Shown: piece by piece, positions 25,421 to 36,409 of the stretch
How positions within the stretch are numbered: the stretch's first letter is position 1
Layout: every line of letters begins with the position of its first letter
Source: JAGVSZ01 sp019137045
Lineage (GTDB): Bacteria; Pseudomonadota; Gammaproteobacteria; Burkholderiales; SG8-39
Reading direction: 5' to 3'
Assembly (NCBI GenBank): GCA_046347635.1
Contig: JAXMFT010000006.1
Location: 124,001-188,000, forward strand
Length of the DNA stretch: 64,000 bases
Notes under the pieces: generated by a model
What the model saw: only the letters and a program-made list of their open reading frames with translations
Told to the model about the DNA's origin: nothing
Databases searched by the model: none
Program-made: the position numbers and the translations under genes

Positions 25421-25441
25421 CCGGGTCGGGGTGCGCCGCCG

Positions 25442-26407
25442 TCAGTCGGCGTACTGCCCCGCCGCCTTGATGATCGGCCCCCACTTGGCGATCTCCGCCG
25501 CGAGGTGCTTCTGGAGGTACGCCGGGGTCGCCTTCTCGGGCGGCACCGGCTCGGTGCCGAGCTCGGCGAAGCGCTTGTTGACGCCCTCGTCCTTGAGCGC
25601 GTGGACGAGCGCCTCGTTCAGCTTGTCGAGGGCCGCCTTGGGCGTGCCCTTGGGCGCATACAGCGCGTGCCAGACCCCCACGTCGAATCCCTTCAGCCCC
25701 TCTTCCTGCAAGGTCGGGAGGTTCGGGAGCGCGGGAACGCGCTTCGGCGTCGTCACCGCGTAGGCCTTGACCTTGCCGCTCTTGATCTGGGAGGTGGTGT
25801 TGGTCGTCTGGTCGCACATGAAGTCGATCTGCCCGCCGAGGAGATCGTTCATCGCGGGCCCGGTGCCCTTGTAGGGCACCGTCGTGACGTCGGTCTGGAT
25901 GGTGCTGAAGAAGAGCAGGCCGCACAGGTGCGAGGCGGAACCGAGGCCCGCGTTGCCGTACGAGACCTTCGACTTGTTCGCCTTCACGTAGGCGAGGAAC
26001 TCCTTGAAGTCCTTGGCCGGGAAGTTCCCGCGGGCGATCATCGTCATCGGCACGTCGGTGACCTCGCCGATGTACTCGAAGTCCTTGAGCGGGTCGAACG
26101 TGAGCTTGCGGTAGAGCGTCGGCGCGGTCGCCATGCCGATGTGATGCAGCAGGATCGTGTACCCGTCCGGGCTCGCCTTGGCGGCGCGCCCGACGCCGAT
26201 CGTGCCGCCGGCCCCGCCCACGTTCTCGACGATCACCGACTGCTTCAGCACGTTCTGCATCGCGACCCCGATCGAGCGCGCGACCGTGTCGGTCGGGCCG
26301 CCGGCCGAGAACGGCACGATCATGGTGACCGGCTTGGTGGGGTACTGCGCGAACGCCGGGGCCGCGAGCAGCGCGAGCGCAGCGGCGGCCAGGGTCTTGC
26401 GTATCAT
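25442..26407 (-). CDS. Bug family (TctC-like) tripartite tricarboxylate transporter substrate-binding protein
   Basis: Periplasmic binding protein of 321 residues with a signal peptide ending APAFA (cleavage before QYPTKP). The family pattern is clear: KPVTMIVPFSAGGPTDTVAR, VENVGGAGGTIG, KASPDGYTIL, YGNAGLGSASHL, VPYKGTGPAMNDLLGGQIDF. A GAGGAGG ribosome site precedes the ATG. Bug proteins are hugely expanded in betaproteobacteria and bind carboxylates; TctA/TctB membrane partners are not in this window, so the permease must be elsewhere. It is the last gene of a likely operon with the FMN oxidase and the beta-propeller protein. Confidence 0.92.
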   Translation of the reverse strand: MIRKTLAAAALALLAAPAFAQYPTKPVTMIVPFSAGGPTDTVARSIGVAMQNVLKQSVIVENVGGAGGTIGVGRAAKASPDGYTILLHHIGMATAPTLYRKLTFDPLKDFEYIGEVTDVPMTMIARGNFPAKDFKEFLAYVKANKSKVSYGNAGLGSASHLCGLLFFSTIQTDVTTVPYKGTGPAMNDLLGGQIDFMCDQTTNTTSQIKSGKVKAYAVTTPKRVPALPNLPTLQEEGLKGFDVGVWHALYAPKGTPKAALDKLNEALVHALKDEGVNKRFAELGTEPVPPEKATPAYLQKHLAAEIAKWGPIIKAAGQYAD

Positions 26408-26494
26408 CGGAGCCTCCTCGTTTTCGGGGGCGCCAAGTCTACCGCGTCCCGGACCCGCCACCCCCTGATCCAGGTCAACCCCGGCGGCCGGAGG

Positions 26495-27472
26495 CTACTC
26501 GATCACCCCGAGCCGCCCGTTGTGGCTGCCCATGTACCAGTAGCGCCCCTCGCCGTCGACGATCGCCTTGCGGATGCCCACGCCGGATGACGGAAGCTTG
26601 AACACGCGGACCTGCAGCGTGGCCGGGTCGAACAGGGCCACCGTGTCGGTCTGGATCTCGTTCGCCCAGACGCGCCCGCGCGCATCGACCGTCACGGCGT
26701 ACGGCCCGCCGGCGGCACCGGCGGGCAGGTCCACCTCGCGCACGACCTTGCGCGCGACCGGGTCGACCTGGCCGAGCTTGCCGTTGCCGTAGTAGGTCAC
26801 CCACAGCGTGCCGTCGGGCGCGGCCGCGATGCGACGCGGGCGCGAGCCCGGCCCGGTCGGAAGCGTGGTGATGTCGCCGCTCTTCGGGTCGAGCCGTCCG
26901 AGCGAATCGGCGCCGAAGCGGCAGAACCAGACGTTGCCCTGCTTGTCGAGAGCGAGGCCGTACGGATTGCCCGAGGTCTTGTACTCGGTGATGCGCGAGC
27001 TGCGCGGATCGAGGCGTCCGATCCGCCCGCCGCCCTGCACGGTGAACCAGATGATCCCGTCTTCGGCGATCACGAGCGTGTGCGGGTCGCCGCCCGCGGG
27101 CACCTTGTGCTCCAGGACGCGGCCCGAGCGCGGATCGAGCGCGCCGATCGTGCCGTTGCCGTTGCCGGTGTACCAGACGATGTTCTTCGCGTCGACGACC
27201 AGGCCGTGAGGCCGGGCGTTCGCCGGCAGCTCCCACTCGGTGAACTGCTGCGTGCGGGGGTCGAAGCGCGCGATGCGGTTGCCCTGCATCACCGCGATGT
27301 AGATGTTGCCGTCGGGGCCGATCGCCGGGTCGCGCGCGAACTTGGGCGTGGGCACCGGCCACTCCGAGATCTTGCCGGTCAGGTCCCTGGCGCCCGGCTT
27401 CACGCCGTAGTTCGAGCCGCCGGCGTGGACGAGCAGCGGGAGCGCGGCGAAGACGAGGAGGGCAAGACGCAT
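26495..27472 (-). CDS. Vgb-like (virginiamycin B lyase family) seven-bladed beta-propeller protein, exported
   Basis: 325 residues with a signal peptide (MRLALLVFAALPLLVHAGG). Repeated blades share the pattern DxxGxxWxTxxxGxxIGxLDPRS, for example NIVWYTGNGNGTIG, GIIWFTVQGGGRIGRLDPRS, NVWFCRFGADSLGRLDPKSG and TLWVTYYGNGKLGQVDP. This is the Vgb/SMP-30-like propeller often annotated as streptogramin lyase. I do not see the Vgb catalytic His/Glu pair, so antibiotic lysis is not supported; a periplasmic lactonase or a binding role is as likely. It lies between the hydroxy-acid oxidase (31 bp upstream) and the Bug binding protein (87 bp downstream). Confidence 0.8.
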   Translation of the reverse strand: MRLALLVFAALPLLVHAGGSNYGVKPGARDLTGKISEWPVPTPKFARDPAIGPDGNIYIAVMQGNRIARFDPRTQQFTEWELPANARPHGLVVDAKNIVWYTGNGNGTIGALDPRSGRVLEHKVPAGGDPHTLVIAEDGIIWFTVQGGGRIGRLDPRSSRITEYKTSGNPYGLALDKQGNVWFCRFGADSLGRLDPKSGDITTLPTGPGSRPRRIAAAPDGTLWVTYYGNGKLGQVDPVARKVVREVDLPAGAAGGPYAVTVDARGRVWANEIQTDTVALFDPATLQVRVFKLPSSGVGIRKAIVDGEGRYWYMGSHNGRLGVIE

Positions 27473-27503
27473 GGGCGGCTCCTGGCGCGGGCGCGCCGCG
27501 GGA

Positions 27504-28640
27504 CTAGCGGCGGCGGACGAACGAGGAGTCTAGCGCCGCGGGCGACGGCGCGCCGAGGAGCGCCAGCGTGTTGTCGAGCTCCGCGCGCAGGATCTCCAGC
27601 GCCCGCGCCGCGCCCGGCGGCCCGAGCGCGCCCATGCCGTAGAGGATCGGCCGCCCGACCAGCACCGCGCGCGCGCCGAGCGCGAGCGCCTTCGCGATGT
27701 CGGTGCCGCGCCGCACGCCGCTGTCGCAGTACACCTCGACCCGGTCACCCACCGCCTCCACCACTTCGGGCAGCGCCCGGATCGACGAGGGCACGTGGTC
27801 GAGCTGGCGGGCGCCGTGGTTCGAGACGATCACCGCCGCGGCGCCGTGCGCGGCGGCGAGCTGCGCGTCGCGCGCCGTGAGCACGCCCTTGAGCACGAGC
27901 GGCCCGGGAAAGACCGAACGCAGCCACTCGACGTCCTTCCAGGTCACCGACTGGTCGAACTGCGCGTTGATGTGCTTGCCGAGGTTGATGAAGCCGCCGC
28001 CGGCGCTGGTCGCGTCGGTGAAATTGGCGAAGGTCAGGCGCGGCCCGCGCACCATGTCGGCGATCCAGCGCGGGCGCGCGAGCACCTCGAGCAGGTTGCG
28101 CGCGGTCACGCGCGGCGGGACGGTGAACCCGTTGTACGCGTCGCGCTCGCGCAGGCCCTGGAGCGCGAGGTCGATCGTGAGGACGAGCGCGCCGCACTTC
28201 GCCGCCGCGGCGCGCTCGACCATCGCGCGGGTGGCGCCGCGATCGCGCATGACGTAGAGCTGGAACCAGAACGGCTCGCCGGTGGCCGCGGCGACCTCCT
28301 CGATGCTGCAGGTCGCGGGCGTGCTCAGGCAGTAGATCGTGCCCGCCGCCTGCGCCGCGCGCGCGGCGTGCAGCTCGCCGCGCGGCGTCGCCAGGCCGCT
28401 CATCCCGGTCGGGGCGATCATCACCGGCAGCGAGATCGCGCGCCCGAGGACGGTCGTCGCGAGGCTGCGGCGCGAGACGTCGACCAGCATCTTGGGCAGC
28501 AGCTCCCACGCCCCGAAGTCGGCGCGGTTCGCGCGCAGCGTGGTCTCGTCCTGCGCCCCGCCGTCGATGAAGTCGAACACCACCTTCGGCAGGCGGCGGC
28601 GCGCGCGGCGGCGCAAGTCCTCGATGTTGACGATCGTCAC
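27504..28640 (-). CDS. FMN-dependent alpha-hydroxy-acid oxidase/dehydrogenase
   Basis: 378 residues if started at the GTG ending at 28640 (VTIVNIEDLRRRARRRLPK); an ATG at 28706 would add a basic, unconserved extension. The TIM barrel binds FMN: VFDFIDGGAQDE, MIAPTGMSGL, FQLYVMRDR, LTIDLALQGLRERD, VLKGVLTARDAQLA and the catalytic-base motif SNHGARQLD with His275. The usual motif is SNHGGRQLD, so one Gly is Ala here. Members oxidise L-lactate, glycolate or mandelate to 2-oxo acids. Substrate is not decided by sequence. It is the first gene of the operon that ends with the Bug protein and is divergent from the mutase gene. Confidence 0.88.
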   Translation of the reverse strand: MTIVNIEDLRRRARRRLPKVVFDFIDGGAQDETTLRANRADFGAWELLPKMLVDVSRRSLATTVLGRAISLPVMIAPTGMSGLATPRGELHAARAAQAAGTIYCLSTPATCSIEEVAAATGEPFWFQLYVMRDRGATRAMVERAAAAKCGALVLTIDLALQGLRERDAYNGFTVPPRVTARNLLEVLARPRWIADMVRGPRLTFANFTDATSAGGGFINLGKHINAQFDQSVTWKDVEWLRSVFPGPLVLKGVLTARDAQLAAAHGAAAVIVSNHGARQLDHVPSSIRALPEVVEAVGDRVEVYCDSGVRRGTDIAKALALGARAVLVGRPILYGMGALGPPGAARALEILRAELDNTLALLGAPSPAALDSSFVRRR

Positions 28641-28752
28641 CCCTGTCCCTCGAGCCGCGCGCGGACGCGCCCTCGCCTCCATCGCCGTTCCGGAGCGGCG
28701 AAGCATACTGCCAGCGTCCCGCCGCCGCGACCGGCGCCGTTCCTGCTTACCT

Positions 28753-28758
28753 TACAAT
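28753..28758 (+). promoter_or_regulatory. -10-like TACAAT upstream of the methylmalonyl-CoA mutase operon
   Basis: TACAAT matches five of six bases of the -10 consensus, 54 bp before the mutase ATG and in a locally AT-richer spot between divergent genes. No good -35 is visible. Confidence 0.4.
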
Positions 28759-28812
28759 GGCCGGGCACACCCTCCCGCATGGTGCCGCGACCCCGGCCCG
28801 GAGGCGACCGTC

Positions 28813-30972
28813 ATGAACGACCCCACCCCCCAGCGCCCTTCCCTCGACGACTGGCACCAGGCGGCCGCGAAGGCCGCGGGCTCGCCCGACCGGCTCGTCT
28901 GGCGCACGCCGGAAGGCATCGAGGTGAAGGCGCTCTACACCGCCGCGGACCTGGAGGGCCTGCCGCACGCGAACACGCTGCCCGGCTTCGAGCCGTTCGT
29001 GCGCGGGCCGCAGGCCACGATGTACGCGGTGCGGCCGTGGACGATCCGGCAGTACTCGGGGTTCTCCACCGCGGAGGAGTCGAACGCCTTCTACCGGCGC
29101 AACCTCGCCGCCGGCCAGCAGGGCGTGTCGGTCGCCTTCGACCTCGCGACCCACCGCGGCTACGACTCCGACCACCCGCGCGTGGGCGGCGACGTCGGCA
29201 AGGCGGGCGTGGCGATCGACTCGGTCGAGGACATGAAGGTGCTCTTCGACGGCATCCCGCTCGACCGCGTCTCGGTCTCGATGACCATGAACGGCGCGGT
29301 GCTGCCGGTGCTCGCCGGCTACATCGTCGCGGGCGAGGAGCAGGGCGTCGCGCAGGCCGCGCTCTCCGGGACCATCCAGAACGACATCCTCAAGGAGTTC
29401 ATGGTCCGCAACACCTACATCTACCCGCCCGAGCCGTCGATGCGCATCGTGGCCGACATCATCGAGCACACCGCGCGCCACATGCCGAAGTTCAACTCGA
29501 TCTCGATCTCCGGCTACCACATCCAGGAGGCGGGCGCGACGCAGGCCCTGGAGCTCGCCTTCACGCTCGCCGACGGGCGCGAGTACGTGCGCGCGGCGCT
29601 CGCGCGCGGGCTCGACGTGGACGAGTTCGCCGGGCGCCTGTCGTTCTTCTTCAACGTCGGGATGAACTTCTACCTCGAGGTCGCCAAGCTGCGCGCCGCC
29701 CGCCTGCTGTGGTGGCGGATGATGAAAGCGTTTCAACCGAAGAGCGCGCGCTCGCTCATGCTGCGCACGCACGTGCAGACCTCGGGCTGGTCGCTCACCG
29801 AGCAGGACCCCTACAACAACATCGTGCGCACGACCATCGAGGCGCTGGCGGCGGTGTTCGGCGGCACGCAGTCGCTGCACACCAACTCGTTCGACGAGGC
29901 GATCGCGCTGCCGACCGATTTCTCGGCGCGCATCGCGCGCAACACCCAGCTCATCATCCAGGAGGAAACGCACGTCACCGCGGTGGTCGATCCGTGGGCG
30001 GGCTCCTACATGATGGAGAAGCTCACCCAGGACATGGCCGACAAGGCCTGGACGATCATCGAGGAGGTGGAGCGGCTCGGCGGCATGACCAAGGCGGTGC
30101 AGTCGGGCTGGGCGAAGCTGCGCATCGAGGCGTGCGCCGCCGAGAAGCAGGCCCGCATCGACCGCGGGGAGGACGTCATCGTCGGCGTCAACAAGTACCC
30201 GCTCGCCGCGGAGGAGCCGATCCCGATCCGCGAGATCGACAACACGGCGGTGCGCGAGGCGCAGGTCCGGCGGCTCCGCGAGGTCAAGGCGAGGCGCGAC
30301 GCGCGCGCGGTCGCGGCCGCGCTTGCGGCGCTGACCGACTCGGCGCGCACCGGCGCGGGCAACCTCCTCGACCTCGCGATCGGGGCGGTCCGCGCCCGCG
30401 CGACCGTCGGCGAGGTGAGCGAGGCCCTCGAGAAGGTCTGGGGCCGCTACCAGGCGCAGGCGCAGACCGTGTCCGGGGTGTACGGCGCCGCCTTCCTGCA
30501 CGACTCGGGGTGGCGGGCGCTGCAGGGCGAGGTCGGCGAGTTCGAGGCGGCGGAGGGCAGGCGTCCGCGCATCCTGGTGGCGAAGGTCGGCCAGGACGGG
30601 CACGACCGCGGCGCCAAGGTCATCGCCACCGCCTTCGCCGACCTCGGCTTCGACGTCGACATCGGGCCGCTCTTCCAGACCCCGGAGGAAGCCGCGCGCC
30701 AGGCGATCGAGAACGACGTGCACGCGGTGGGGGTGTCGACGCTGGCGGCCGGGCACAAGACGCTCGTGCCGGCGCTCGTGCAGGCGCTGCGCGAGCAGGG
30801 CGCGCCCGAGATCGTCGTCGTGGTCGGCGGGGTGATCCCGCAGCAGGACTACGACTTCCTGAAGGCCGCCGGCGTCGCCGCGGTCTTCGGCCCCGGCACC
30901 GTGATCGCGGAGGCCGCGCGGACCACGCTCAAGGCCATCCGCGGCGCCCGCGTCGCCGCAGGCGCGCTCTGA
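28813..30972 (+). CDS. scpA: Methylmalonyl-CoA mutase, single-chain (homodimeric) type
   Basis: Adenosylcobalamin enzyme that interconverts (R)-methylmalonyl-CoA and succinyl-CoA. 719 residues. The N-terminal TIM barrel has YAVRPWTIRQYSGFSTAEES, GVSVAFDLATHRGYDSDHPR and SISGYHIQEAGA. The C-terminal B12 domain has VAKVGQDGHDRGAKVIA with the cobalt-ligand motif Asp595-x-His597-x-x-Gly600, then DVDIGPLFQTPEEAARQA and VVVGGVIPQQDY. Length and layout match the homodimeric E. coli Sbm/ScpA and human MUT rather than the two-subunit enzyme. The GTPase chaperone MeaB follows 11 bp later, then both carboxylase subunits, so this is a propionyl-CoA assimilation operon. Confidence 0.97.
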   Translation: MNDPTPQRPSLDDWHQAAAKAAGSPDRLVWRTPEGIEVKALYTAADLEGLPHANTLPGFEPFVRGPQATMYAVRPWTIRQYSGFSTAEESNAFYRRNLAAGQQGVSVAFDLATHRGYDSDHPRVGGDVGKAGVAIDSVEDMKVLFDGIPLDRVSVSMTMNGAVLPVLAGYIVAGEEQGVAQAALSGTIQNDILKEFMVRNTYIYPPEPSMRIVADIIEHTARHMPKFNSISISGYHIQEAGATQALELAFTLADGREYVRAALARGLDVDEFAGRLSFFFNVGMNFYLEVAKLRAARLLWWRMMKAFQPKSARSLMLRTHVQTSGWSLTEQDPYNNIVRTTIEALAAVFGGTQSLHTNSFDEAIALPTDFSARIARNTQLIIQEETHVTAVVDPWAGSYMMEKLTQDMADKAWTIIEEVERLGGMTKAVQSGWAKLRIEACAAEKQARIDRGEDVIVGVNKYPLAAEEPIPIREIDNTAVREAQVRRLREVKARRDARAVAAALAALTDSARTGAGNLLDLAIGAVRARATVGEVSEALEKVWGRYQAQAQTVSGVYGAAFLHDSGWRALQGEVGEFEAAEGRRPRILVAKVGQDGHDRGAKVIATAFADLGFDVDIGPLFQTPEEAARQAIENDVHAVGVSTLAAGHKTLVPALVQALREQGAPEIVVVVGGVIPQQDYDFLKAAGVAAVFGPGTVIAEAARTTLKAIRGARVAAGAL

Positions 30973-30983
30973 TCGGCGCGCGG

Positions 30984-31997
30984 ATGCCGGTCCACAAGCG
31001 CGCGGCACCCGCCCCCGAGCCCCTCGACCCCGCCGACCGCCGGCTCGCGGAGGGCGTCGTCGCGCGCGCCCCGCGTGCGCTGGCGCAGGCGATCACCCTC
31101 GTCGAATCCTCGCGGCGCGACCACCAGGCGCGCGCGGCGGCGCTGCTCGAGGCGCTGCTGCCGCGCACCGGGGGCAGCTTCCGCATCGGCGTCAGCGGCG
31201 CGCCCGGCGCCGGCAAGTCGACGTTCATCGAGCAGCTCGGGCTCTTCCTCACCGCGCGCGGTCACCGCGTGGCCGTGCTGGCGGTCGATCCGACGAGCGC
31301 GGTCTCGGGCGGCTCCATCCTGGGCGACAAGACGCGCATGGCGCGCCTCGCGCGCGATCCGGCCGCGTTCATCCGCCCGAGCCCGTCGGGCGGCACGCTC
31401 GGCGGGGTCGCGCACCGGACGCGCGAGGCGCTCGCGCTGTGCGAGGCGGCGGGCTACGACGTCACGATCGTGGAGACGGTCGGGGTCGGGCAGTCCGAGA
31501 TCGCGGTCGCCGGCATGACCGATTTCTTCGTGCTGCTCGCGCTCCCGAATGCCGGCGACGACCTGCAGGCGATCAAGCGCGGCATCGTCGAGCTGGTGGA
31601 CCTGGTGGCGGTGAACAAGGCCGACCTCGACCCGGAGGCGGCGGAGCTCGCCCGCACCCAGATCGCGAACGCGTTCTCGCTGCTGCGGCCGCGGGAGGCG
31701 CCCTGGTCGGCGCCGGTGCTCGCCGTGAGCGCGCTCACCGGCGCCGGGCTGGAGGCGTTCTGGGGCGAGGCGGAGCGCTTCCGCGCGGCGGCGGCCGCGA
31801 GCGGCGCGGCGGCGGCGCGGCGGCGACGCCAGACGCTCGACTGGATGACCGCGCTCGTCGAGCACGAGCTGCGCTCGCGCTTCTACCGGCATCCGGCGGT
31901 GAAGGCGGACCTCGCCGCGGTGCAGGCCGCGCTCGCTGAGGGGACAATCACGCCGGCCGGGGCGGCGGCGCGGCTGCTCGCGGCCGCGCGGGACTAG
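30984..31997 (+). CDS. meaB: Methylmalonyl-CoA mutase-associated GTPase MeaB
   Basis: G3E-type GTPase that gates adenosylcobalamin loading and protects the mutase. 337 residues. Walker A is SGAPGAGKST at 71-80, followed by VLAVDPTSAVSGGSILGDKTRM, ETVGVGQSE (Walker B region) and VNKADL for guanine recognition. The C-terminal helices include RSRFYRHPAV. It starts 11 bp after the mutase stop and precedes pccB by 21 bp. The old name ArgK (arginine kinase) for this family is incorrect. Confidence 0.95.
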   Translation: MPVHKRAAPAPEPLDPADRRLAEGVVARAPRALAQAITLVESSRRDHQARAAALLEALLPRTGGSFRIGVSGAPGAGKSTFIEQLGLFLTARGHRVAVLAVDPTSAVSGGSILGDKTRMARLARDPAAFIRPSPSGGTLGGVAHRTREALALCEAAGYDVTIVETVGVGQSEIAVAGMTDFFVLLALPNAGDDLQAIKRGIVELVDLVAVNKADLDPEAAELARTQIANAFSLLRPREAPWSAPVLAVSALTGAGLEAFWGEAERFRAAAAASGAAAARRRRQTLDWMTALVEHELRSRFYRHPAVKADLAAVQAALAEGTITPAGAAARLLAAARD

Positions 31998-32018
31998 CGC
32001 TGCGGCAGGGGAGGACGG

Positions 32019-33551
32019 ATGCACGACATCATCAGGCAGCTCGACGAGAAGCGCGCCGCCGCGCGGCTGGGCGGGGGCGAGCAGCGCATCGAGGCGCAGC
32101 ACGCGAAGGGCAAGCTCACCGCGCGCGAGCGCATCGAGCTGCTGCTCGACCCCGACTCGTTCGAGGAATGGGACATGTTCGTCGAGCATCGCTGCGCCGA
32201 CTTCGGGATGGGCGAGCAGAAGGTCCCCGGCGACGGGGTCGTGACCGGGTACGGCACGGTCAACGGCCGGCTGGTGTTCGTCTTCAGCCAGGACTTCACC
32301 GTGTTCGGCGGCGCGCTGTCCGAGGCGCACGCGGAGAAGATCTGCAAGATCATGGACCACGCGCTGAAGACCGGCGCGCCGGTGATCGGGCTGAACGACT
32401 CGGGCGGCGCGCGCATCCAGGAGGGCGTGGCCTCGCTCGGCGGGTACGCCGACGTCTTCCAGCGCAACGTCCTCGCCTCCGGCGTCATTCCCCAGATCTC
32501 GGTCATCATGGGCCCGTGCGCGGGCGGCGCGGTGTACTCGCCGGCGATGACCGACTTCATCGTCATGGTGAAGGACACCTCGTACATGTTCGTCACCGGG
32601 CCGGAAGTGGTGAAGACGGTCACGCACGAGGAGGTCACCGCGGAGGAGCTCGGCGGCGCGGTGACGCACTCGACCCGGTCGGGGGTCGCCGACCGCGCGT
32701 TCGACAACGACGTCGAGGCGCTGGTGATGGTGCGGCGGCTGGTGAACTTCCTGCCGCCCAACAACCGCGAGAAGCCGCCGGTGCGTCCCACCACCGACGG
32801 CGCCGACCGGCTCGACTACTCGCTCGACACGCTCGTGCCCGACAACCCGAACAGCGCGTACGACATCAAGGAGCTCGTGTTCAAGGTGGTCGACGACACC
32901 GACTTCCTCGAGCTCGCGCCCGACTACGCGCGCAACATCGTCATCGGGTTCGGGCGCATGGAAGGCGCCACCGTCGGCATCGTCGCCAACCAGCCGCTCG
33001 TGCTCGCCGGCTGCCTCGACATCAGGAGCTCGATCAAGGCGGCGCGCTTCGTGCGCTTCTGCGACGCGTTCAACATCCCGCTCATCACCTTCGTCGACGT
33101 GCCCGGCTTCATGCCCGGCACCGCGCAGGAGTACGGCGGGATCATCAAGCACGGCGCGAAGCTGCTGTACGCCTACGCCGAGGCCACCGTCCCGAAGGTG
33201 ACCGTGATCACGCGCAAGGCCTACGGCGGCGCCTACGACGTCATGAGCTCCAAGCACCTGCGCGGCGACGTCAACTTCGCGTGGCCGTCGGCGGAGATCG
33301 CGGTGATGGGCCCCAAGGGCGCGGTCGAGATCATCTTCCGCAAGGACCTCGCCGACCCGCACAAGATCGCCGCGCGCACCGAGGAGTACCGGCGGAAGTT
33401 CGCCAACCCGTTCGTCGCGGGCAGCCGCGGCTTCATCGACGACGTAATCATGCCGCACGAGACGCGCAAGCGCATCTGCCGCTCGCTCGCGATGCTGCGC
33501 GAGAAGAAGCTCGACAACCCGTGGCGCAAGCACGGGAACATTCCGCTGTAG
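32019..33551 (+). CDS. pccB: Propionyl-CoA carboxylase beta subunit (carboxyltransferase)
   Basis: Transfers carboxyl from carboxybiotin to propionyl-CoA, giving (S)-methylmalonyl-CoA. 510 residues. The crotonase-fold halves are both present: KLTARERIELLLDPDSFEEW, FSQDFTVFGGALSEAHAEKI, GLNDSGGARIQEG and GPCAGGAVYSPAMTDFI in the N half; RFVRFCDAFNIPLITFVDVP, ITRKAYGGAYDVMSSKHL and FAWPSAEIAVMGPKGAVEII in the C half. The MGPKGAVEIIFR form is typical of PccB. An AGGGGAGG ribosome site lies before the ATG. Confidence 0.96.
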   Translation: MHDIIRQLDEKRAAARLGGGEQRIEAQHAKGKLTARERIELLLDPDSFEEWDMFVEHRCADFGMGEQKVPGDGVVTGYGTVNGRLVFVFSQDFTVFGGALSEAHAEKICKIMDHALKTGAPVIGLNDSGGARIQEGVASLGGYADVFQRNVLASGVIPQISVIMGPCAGGAVYSPAMTDFIVMVKDTSYMFVTGPEVVKTVTHEEVTAEELGGAVTHSTRSGVADRAFDNDVEALVMVRRLVNFLPPNNREKPPVRPTTDGADRLDYSLDTLVPDNPNSAYDIKELVFKVVDDTDFLELAPDYARNIVIGFGRMEGATVGIVANQPLVLAGCLDIRSSIKAARFVRFCDAFNIPLITFVDVPGFMPGTAQEYGGIIKHGAKLLYAYAEATVPKVTVITRKAYGGAYDVMSSKHLRGDVNFAWPSAEIAVMGPKGAVEIIFRKDLADPHKIAARTEEYRRKFANPFVAGSRGFIDDVIMPHETRKRICRSLAMLREKKLDNPWRKHGNIPL

Positions 33552-33583
33552 GGGAGGAGCGGCCCCGCGGCCGCCGAGGACGA

Positions 33584-35572
<1,989 letters not shown>

Positions 35573-35710
35573 GGCGCGTCGCGGCGCGCTGGAATCGCAC
35601 GCCGATCGCGCAGCGCAGCATGCCGTTCGCCGTGAACTTCACGTTCGGATCCCACGCAATCCGCCCGAACCACGCCTCGTAGTCGAACCCCGCCGCGACT
35701 GCGGCCGCAC

Positions 35711-36178
<468 letters not shown>

Positions 36179-36241
36179 GGGGAAGGCCTGTGCGCGGCGG
36201 CCGCGCGCGCTGCGCGCGCCGACTGGAGCCGGCGATAGCGG

Positions 36242-36318
36242 TGGCGCGCCCGGCAGGAGTCGAACCTGCGACCTTTGGCTTCGGAAACCAACACTCTATC
36301 CAACTGAGCTACGGGCGC
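36242..36318 (-). tRNA. tRNA-Arg, anticodon CCG
   Basis: Folds as a complete cloverleaf of 77 bases including the encoded CCA (36242-36244). Acceptor arm GCGCCCG pairs with CGGGCGC, discriminator G. The D arm holds AGCTCAGTTGGATAGAGT. The anticodon stem TTGGT/GCCAA encloses loop TTCCGAA, giving CCG, which reads the CGG codon. T arm GCAGG-TTCGACT-CCTGC. It is upstream of and codirectional with the VOC gene. Confidence 0.96.
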
Positions 36319-36338
36319 GCGGGAGAGAGCGGCGGGAT

Positions 36339-36367
36339 TTTACCGCAAGGGGGGGCGCGGCTATAAT
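36339..36367 (+). promoter_or_regulatory. Sigma-70 promoter for the cytochrome c gene
   Basis: TTTACC (36339-36344), 17-bp spacer, perfect TATAAT (36362-36367), 42 bp before the ATG at 36410. Among the promoter-like sequences I noticed in the window, this is the best match. Confidence 0.7.
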
Positions 36368-36409
36368 CGCCGCCCACCTCCGATTCCGTTCCGCCCAGGC
36401 GCCGACCCG

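Noticed and set aside
26495..27472. Streptogramin resistance by virginiamycin B lyase
   Set aside because: The propeller fold matches, but the catalytic His/Glu arrangement is not evident and the protein is exported, next to a transporter binding protein.
28641..28812. Cobalamin riboswitch before the B12-dependent mutase
   Set aside because: No B12-box-like sequence and too little space; only a -10-like TACAAT is seen.
27795..31997. Very long open frames antisense or out of frame to the oxidase, mutase and carboxylase genes
   Set aside because: GC-rich DNA leaves few stops in other frames. These translations are Arg/Ala/Gly/Pro runs with no family motifs, while the opposite or neighbouring frame encodes an intact enzyme.
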